This document shows, piece after piece, positions 60,521 through 64,000 of a DNA stretch of 64,000 bases (its first letter is position 1; each line of letters opens with the position of its first letter). Position numbers and translations under genes: made by a program. Below the pieces are notes generated by a model. The model saw nothing but the letters and a program-made list of their open reading frames with translations, made no database searches and had not been told where the DNA came from. The stretch comes from JBBIJR01 sp037445875 (GTDB taxonomy: Bacteria > CLD3 > SB21): the NCBI GenBank assembly GCA_037445875.1, contig JBBIJR010000001.1:44469-108468 (forward strand). Direction: 5' to 3'.

Positions 60521-60549
60521 AAATTACCTCTTGAAGAGCAAATTGTCAA
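60521..60549 (-). promoter_or_regulatory. promoter for the AT-rich orphan gene
   Basis: On the minus strand: TTGACA (60549-60544), a 17-bp spacer, TAATTT (60526-60521). The ATG at 60517 is only 4 bases past the -10, so either the mRNA is leaderless with a very short discriminator or translation starts at ATG 60478. Confidence 0.6.
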
Positions 60550-60640
60550 TTCGGAACTGCTGTGCCCTGCGCCCTCGCATTCATTCCATAGGACCGCCCG
60601 GTCCGGACGACAGGGAGGCAATACCTACACCCATGTTGCC

Positions 60641-60669
60641 TTGCATAATAAGCTCCGTTAATCTATATT
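60641..60669 (+). promoter_or_regulatory. promoter for the CsgG/PEGA gene
   Basis: TTGCAT (60641-60646), 17 bp, TATATT (60664-60669); ATG 60700 follows with GAGG in between. Confidence 0.55.
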
Positions 60670-60699
60670 GGGACACCATTCTTTCAATCGAGGCAGATC

Positions 60700-61806
60700 A
60701 TGAGCCGCTCATTCGTCTTCGCCGCACTCTTGTTGAGCCTGGCCGCAGGAACCGGCACGGCCCAGAAAAAAACCACCCTCGCCCTCATCGATCTCGAGAT
60801 CAGCAAGGACTTGTCACAGGACATCTCCGTCGTCTTGTCGAACCTGATCCGTCAGGAATTCGTCCAGTCGGAGGACTACGAGATTCTCGACCGCAACAAC
60901 ATGGAGTCCATCCTGAAAGAGCAGGACTTCGTGATGTCCGACGTCTGTGCGGCCAAAGAGTGCGCCGTGCAGGTCGGCCAATTGCTCGGCGTGGAGAAAA
61001 TACTGTTCGGCACGGTCGGCTCCCTTGGGAAGAAGATGCTGATCACGCTGCAGATGGTCGATGTCACGAGCGGCAAGATCGACCGGATCGAGAATGAAAC
61101 GCACGTCGGGGCCATCGAAGACCTCGACGCGCCAATCCGGACCGTGGCCCGAAAGATCGCCGGCCTCGGAACCAAGGAAAAGCGCAGGGAGCCGTACGAA
61201 GTCGTCATCACGTCCGAACCGGAAGGCGCCAGCGTGTACATCAACAACGAACTTCGCGGCACTACGCCGGCCAACCTGTCCTTTCCGGGCGAGGAGAAGA
61301 TCGCCATCCTCATCCGGGCTCAGGATTTTCAGGACTGGTTTCAGGAAATCAAACCGAAGAGGAACGAGCGCACTATCGTCACCGCACGACTGCTCGCGGG
61401 CAAGAGCGGCGTGCTGGCCAAAGGGACAGAAGAAACTCGCGAAGACCTCAAACTCCGATTCGAGCTGTACGACCTCAAGAAAAAAACGGCGGGCCGCGCG
61501 TTCCTCATTTCGTTCTACGCCGGCATGTTCGGAGGCGGCCATTTCTACGCCAAGTCCTATCTTCGCGGCGGCATTATCTGCGCAGCCGGGTTGGTCGGAT
61601 ACGCGACGCTCGTAAGCAATGCCAAGAGCGGTGAAAACGTCGGGGTCCCCGTGGTTCTGATCCTTGGCGCATGGGGCTTCGACCTGATCGGCGCCCAGTC
61701 CGCCGTCCGGAAGTACAACGAGAATCTCAAAAAAGAATTGAAGATCAGCGTGTCGCCGTCTATAGTCCCTGGTGGAGCAGGTCTTGCAGCCTATGTGAGA
61801 TTCTGA
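60700..61806 (+). CDS. CsgG/LpoB-like plus PEGA envelope protein
   Basis: 368 residues. A signal peptide (FVFAALLLSLAAGTGTAQ) is followed by a CsgG/LpoB-type domain (about 25-150: TLALIDLEISKD, LIRQEFVQSEDYEILDRNNMESILKEQ, GQLLGVEKILFGTVGSLG), then one PEGA module (about 165-235, V-V-I-T-S-E-P-E-G-A-S-V-Y-I-N-N-E). A C-terminal part has two hydrophobic segments (AFLISFYAGMFGGGHFYA and GIICAAGLVGYATLV) with a G-G-G-H-F-Y-A motif reminiscent of TM2 domains. It is probably an envelope protein. LpoB-type domains activate cell-wall synthases in other bacteria, but that role is not shown here. Confidence 0.8.
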   Translation: MSRSFVFAALLLSLAAGTGTAQKKTTLALIDLEISKDLSQDISVVLSNLIRQEFVQSEDYEILDRNNMESILKEQDFVMSDVCAAKECAVQVGQLLGVEKILFGTVGSLGKKMLITLQMVDVTSGKIDRIENETHVGAIEDLDAPIRTVARKIAGLGTKEKRREPYEVVITSEPEGASVYINNELRGTTPANLSFPGEEKIAILIRAQDFQDWFQEIKPKRNERTIVTARLLAGKSGVLAKGTEETREDLKLRFELYDLKKKTAGRAFLISFYAGMFGGGHFYAKSYLRGGIICAAGLVGYATLVSNAKSGENVGVPVVLILGAWGFDLIGAQSAVRKYNENLKKELKISVSPSIVPGGAGLAAYVRF

Positions 61807-61928
61807 ATCGTTCCACGACAGGCCGCCCAGTCTTTCGCTCGTAAGGACTATTCTCCGATTCTATCAAGCTGACGCAGCCATTGTTTTCAACAGACCCCTT
61901 TCCCATTGGCTGAATACTGCTTACGGTC

Positions 61929-62399
61929 ATGTCGCTTTCTGAATACCTCCCCGTTCTTCTCGAGGAGCTTTCTAATGCGAAGGCACGTGTGCCGGACAGA
62001 CCTCCCATGCTGTACGACAACTACGGGCCAGACCTGTCGCATCTGGCTGAACTGGACAGGTCTCCGTATCGAACTCTGAGCGAGTGGTTCGGCGTTCCGC
62101 GGGAAGCATTTCCTCCTGTGGACCGGTTGTCCGATACGGACGTGCAGCAAGTCGTGGATGCCATTCTCGATCTGTGGGAGGCCTTTCGTTTCTTTCCCGT
62201 TTTGCCGAAGGACCTTCCAATCCGCCCGACGTACACCGCTCTTGTCGGAGCCTGGGACCACGAAATGCAGTATATTAGCGCAGGCACGCATTATATCGAG
62301 TTTTGCTCCTACGAACCGAAAGAGTGTCCGTTTCCGTCCTCCTTCTGCATGTGCAAGGACTTTACCGATCCCGGCTCCCGCCCCGATTCGGACCACTGA
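61929..62399 (+). CDS. conserved-looking small cytosolic protein, unknown function
   Basis: 156 residues, no signal peptide. It is a mixed alpha protein with a helix-rich middle (LSEWFGVPREAFPPVDRLSDTDVQQVVDAILDLWEAF) and a cysteine-rich end, E-F-C-S-Y-E-P-K-E-C-P-F-P-S-S-F-C-M-C-K-D-F, whose four Cys could bind a metal. I have the impression that similar proteins occur in other Bacteroidota, from memory only. ATG 61929 is the first; no clear ribosome site is present. Single-gene unit. Confidence 0.65.
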   Translation: MSLSEYLPVLLEELSNAKARVPDRPPMLYDNYGPDLSHLAELDRSPYRTLSEWFGVPREAFPPVDRLSDTDVQQVVDAILDLWEAFRFFPVLPKDLPIRPTYTALVGAWDHEMQYISAGTHYIEFCSYEPKECPFPSSFCMCKDFTDPGSRPDSDH

Positions 62400-62409
62400 C
62401 CCCAGATCA

Positions 62410-62437
62410 TTGGTAATTGGTAATTGGCAATTGGCAA
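62410..62437 (+). repeat. four 7-bp tandem repeats (TTGG[T/C]AA)
   Basis: TTGGTAA TTGGTAA TTGGCAA TTGGCAA, immediately after the stop of the 61929 gene. The period of seven is not in phase with codons. Similar short arrays are often variable; no function is assigned. Confidence 0.7.
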
Positions 62438-62479
62438 TTCACCATAATCCCGTCCACCACGGTTTCACGGAGCTGCTGA

Positions 62480-62644
62480 CCGATTTTCCGTGTACAGTCG
62501 TACGCAGCGATCCTGTCCGACGAAGCGTCCACTATTGACACGGACCTGGTCATTGCGTTGTTCGGAAGCAAGACCATCTTTATCGACTTTCATCGTCGGG
62601 CTCTGTCGGTCGCAGATCACGCGGAGTTCGTAATTGACGAATAG
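62480..62644 (+). pseudogene. possible 3' fragment of an unrecognised gene
   Basis: An open frame without a start codon reads A-I-L-S-D-E-A-S-T-I-D-T-D-L-V-I-A-L-F-G-S-K and I-F-I-D-F-H-R-R-A-L-S-V-A, then ends at TAG 62642-62644. It looks like the end of a globular protein. No family is recognised and the reading may be chance. The rest of 62400-62713 holds nothing else that I can support. Confidence 0.25.
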
Positions 62645-62713
62645 ATTCTTTTCAGGTTTCCCAAACCTGGAAGTATCGCGATTCTCTTTTCTCCGATCCC
62701 CCGCTAAAAAGCC

Positions 62714-62742
62714 TTGAAAACGCCGGTTCGAGGCTCTATATT
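62714..62742 (+). promoter_or_regulatory. promoter for the M28 peptidase gene
   Basis: TTGAAA (62714-62719), 17 bp, TATATT (62737-62742). ATG 62754 is 11 bases after the -10, so the leader is only about 4-6 bases, with no Shine-Dalgarno sequence: another near-leaderless start. Confidence 0.55.
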
Positions 62743-62753
62743 GGCGCACCCCT

Positions 62754-63941
62754 ATGAAAACCTGCGTCTTGTTTTGCCTCGTTCTATGGCCGCTGGCTTC
62801 CTGCTCTCCGTCCCTGCTGACCCGAATCTACGACGAAACGGAGAGAAACTCTCGCGCGTACACGACCCTCGATTCATGCATCCGTCTCACCACGCATCGA
62901 TTGACCGGCACCGACAACGGTCGGCAGGCCGAAGAATTCGCCGGTCGGTTGTTCCTGCAATACGGTCTCGATACGGTCTGGTACCACCCTTTCACGGTCC
63001 ATGCCTGGCAGCGCGGCACACTGAGTGTTTCCCTGCAGCGGCCGGACTTCATGGTCCTGCCGTCCGTATGTCTGGCCTATTCGCCGCTTCGGTTCGATGG
63101 TTCTGCGGAACTGGTCGACGTAAAAGAAGGCTACCGCTCCGACTTCGATTCGCTCGGTGGAAGAGTCAAAGGGTGTTTCGTACTGATTGATCTTGCGGCC
63201 AAACCGAGCGCGCAGAATCTCCACCGCAGCGAAAAGATGGCCCTGGCCGTGGAATACGGCGCCGCCGGTGCCGTATTCGTCAATGACGTGGACGGCCGAA
63301 TCCTGCTGACCGGAACGGCCAGCAACACCAGCGAACTCCTCGATATCCCCGCGGTCTGCATAGCCAGGGAGGACGGCCAATTGCTTCGACGACTCATGGA
63401 ATCCGGTCCGGTGGAATTGCGCATCCAGATGACCAACGCATCCGGCTTCATCACTGCGCGTAACGTGATTGCAGAAATTCGCGGCTCGGACCGGCGCGAA
63501 GAGATCATCGTCATCGGCGGACATCTGGATTCGTGGGACCTCGCCAACGGCGCCATCGACAACGGCATCGGATCCTTTACCGTGTTGGACGTAGCAAGAA
63601 CGTTTCGCGCGCTGAACCTCAGGCCGAAACGCACGATCCGTTTTGTGATGTTCATGGGCGAGGAACAAGGCCTGCTCGGGAGCAAAGCATTGGTACGGCA
63701 ATGGCGTGAGGACGGCACGTTCAACCGCGTGAAATACATGCTCAATCTCGATATGCACGGCAACACGATCGGCATGAACCTGGGAGGACGCGAGGAGGCC
63801 AGGAGCTTTTTTGAGACGATCGGCCGCCGGCTCAAGGAGCGCTACGCCGGGCTCCTCGACAGCACGGCACTCTATCAACCCTACCAGCCGGGGCTCGACG
63901 ATCCCCGGCTCCCGCGCCTCATCAAGGAATTCAACGCATGA
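62754..63941 (+). CDS. M28-family peptidase lipoprotein, C-terminally truncated
   Basis: 395 residues. Lipoprotein signal (LFCLVLWPLASC), an N-terminal peptidase part, a PA-type insert (about 120-215), then the zinc motifs of M28 aminopeptidases: G-G-H-L-D-S-W-D (His), G-A-I-D-N-G-I-G-S (bridging Asp), M-G-E-E-Q-G-L-L-G-S (Glu pair) and L-N-L-D-M-H-G (Asp). The fifth ligand, a His some 60-90 residues further on (usually in a S-D-H motif), is missing; the protein ends D-D-P-R-L-P-R-L-I-K-E-F-N-A. Normal members have about 450-470 residues. Its stop overlaps the start of the next gene by 4 bp. Confidence 0.8.
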   Translation: MKTCVLFCLVLWPLASCSPSLLTRIYDETERNSRAYTTLDSCIRLTTHRLTGTDNGRQAEEFAGRLFLQYGLDTVWYHPFTVHAWQRGTLSVSLQRPDFMVLPSVCLAYSPLRFDGSAELVDVKEGYRSDFDSLGGRVKGCFVLIDLAAKPSAQNLHRSEKMALAVEYGAAGAVFVNDVDGRILLTGTASNTSELLDIPAVCIAREDGQLLRRLMESGPVELRIQMTNASGFITARNVIAEIRGSDRREEIIVIGGHLDSWDLANGAIDNGIGSFTVLDVARTFRALNLRPKRTIRFVMFMGEEQGLLGSKALVRQWREDGTFNRVKYMLNLDMHGNTIGMNLGGREEARSFFETIGRRLKERYAGLLDSTALYQPYQPGLDDPRLPRLIKEFNA

Positions 63942-64000
63942 TCGACCTTTGCGGCATCGGAGAGCGCCCGCCCCTGGGGGAAGTCCCCAAGCGCATGCAC
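63938..64000 (+). CDS. start of a crotonyl-CoA reductase-like (MDR) gene, cut by window end
   Basis: From ATG 63938 (AAGGA nine bases upstream) the first 21 residues read M-I-D-L-C-G-I-G-E-R-P-P-L-G-E-V-P-K-R-M-H. This matches the conserved start of crotonyl-CoA carboxylase/reductase and acryloyl-CoA reductase-like medium-chain dehydrogenases (K-D-L-Y-E-I-G-E-x-P-P-L-G-H-V-P). These reduce enoyl-CoA thioesters with NADPH. Only the start is visible, so the exact type is open. Confidence 0.55.
   Translation, partial: MIDLCGIGERPPLGEVPKRMH

Overview
This window reads as a chromosomal piece of an FCB-group bacterium, a Bacteroidota relative near Ignavibacteria/Kapabacteria. The main evidence is a type IX secretion system (T9SS) pair, porU (31580-35704) and porV (35823-36890). 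Several secreted proteins also end in the NFPNPFNP-type sorting domain (genes at 7530, 16021, 36998, 51435 and 55422). The single primary-type sigma factor is short and lacks region 1.1. DNA is moderately GC-rich, with one clearly AT-richer stretch at about 59.8-60.7 kb. I see no rRNA, tRNA, CRISPR array, transposase or phage module.

Layout. 1-5.8 kb: a cut-off PEGA protein facing a minus-strand run (LolA-like, beta-barrel, xseA, class I fructose-bisphosphate aldolase, barrel, lipoprotein). 5.9-11.6 kb: a hotdog thioesterase with a leaderless-type promoter, then a UbiA prenyltransferase and a VWA protein that once overlapped. They are now split by about 3 kb of inserted DNA (pentaheme T9SS cytochrome plus gene debris) flanked by diverged direct repeats. 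12.5-21.2 kb: a mosaic of truncated or frameshifted secreted-protein genes around a VapBC toxin-antitoxin pair with a clear operator and a dimethylargininase. 21.3-28.7 kb: trmO, a methyltransferase, an SDR, rho, etfAB and rpoD. 28.7-31.4 kb: a tight five-gene operon joining rpoD to two EutN/CcmL microcompartment-vertex proteins and a GAF/degenerate-GGDEF membrane protein. 31.4-40.2 kb: porU, porV and a large pseudo-M6 FG-GAP protein. 40.2-45 kb: flippase, RNase R and LptF/G with 4-bp overlaps. 45-51 kb: nth, an orphan Tat Fe-S subunit, an AhpD-like protein and an RND pump. 51-57.5 kb: a secreted thiol/Omp28 cluster. 57.9-64 kb: yifB, a broken PD-(D/E)XK gene, an AT-rich orphan gene, a CsgG/PEGA protein, a truncated M28 peptidase and the start of a crotonyl-CoA reductase-like gene.

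How it fits together. Much of the window serves the cell envelope: T9SS export (PorU/V), its cargo, LPS and glycan transport (LptF/G, flippase), LolA-like lipoprotein traffic, RND efflux and periplasmic thiol chemistry. A recurring promoter form, TTGAnn-17 bp-TAnnTT, is seen upstream of many units. The most unusual items are the microcompartment-vertex/sigma-factor operon, the catalytically dead M6 domain next to porUV, the G8 tract in a repeat-rich surface protein, and the number of chimeric gene-fragment junctions.
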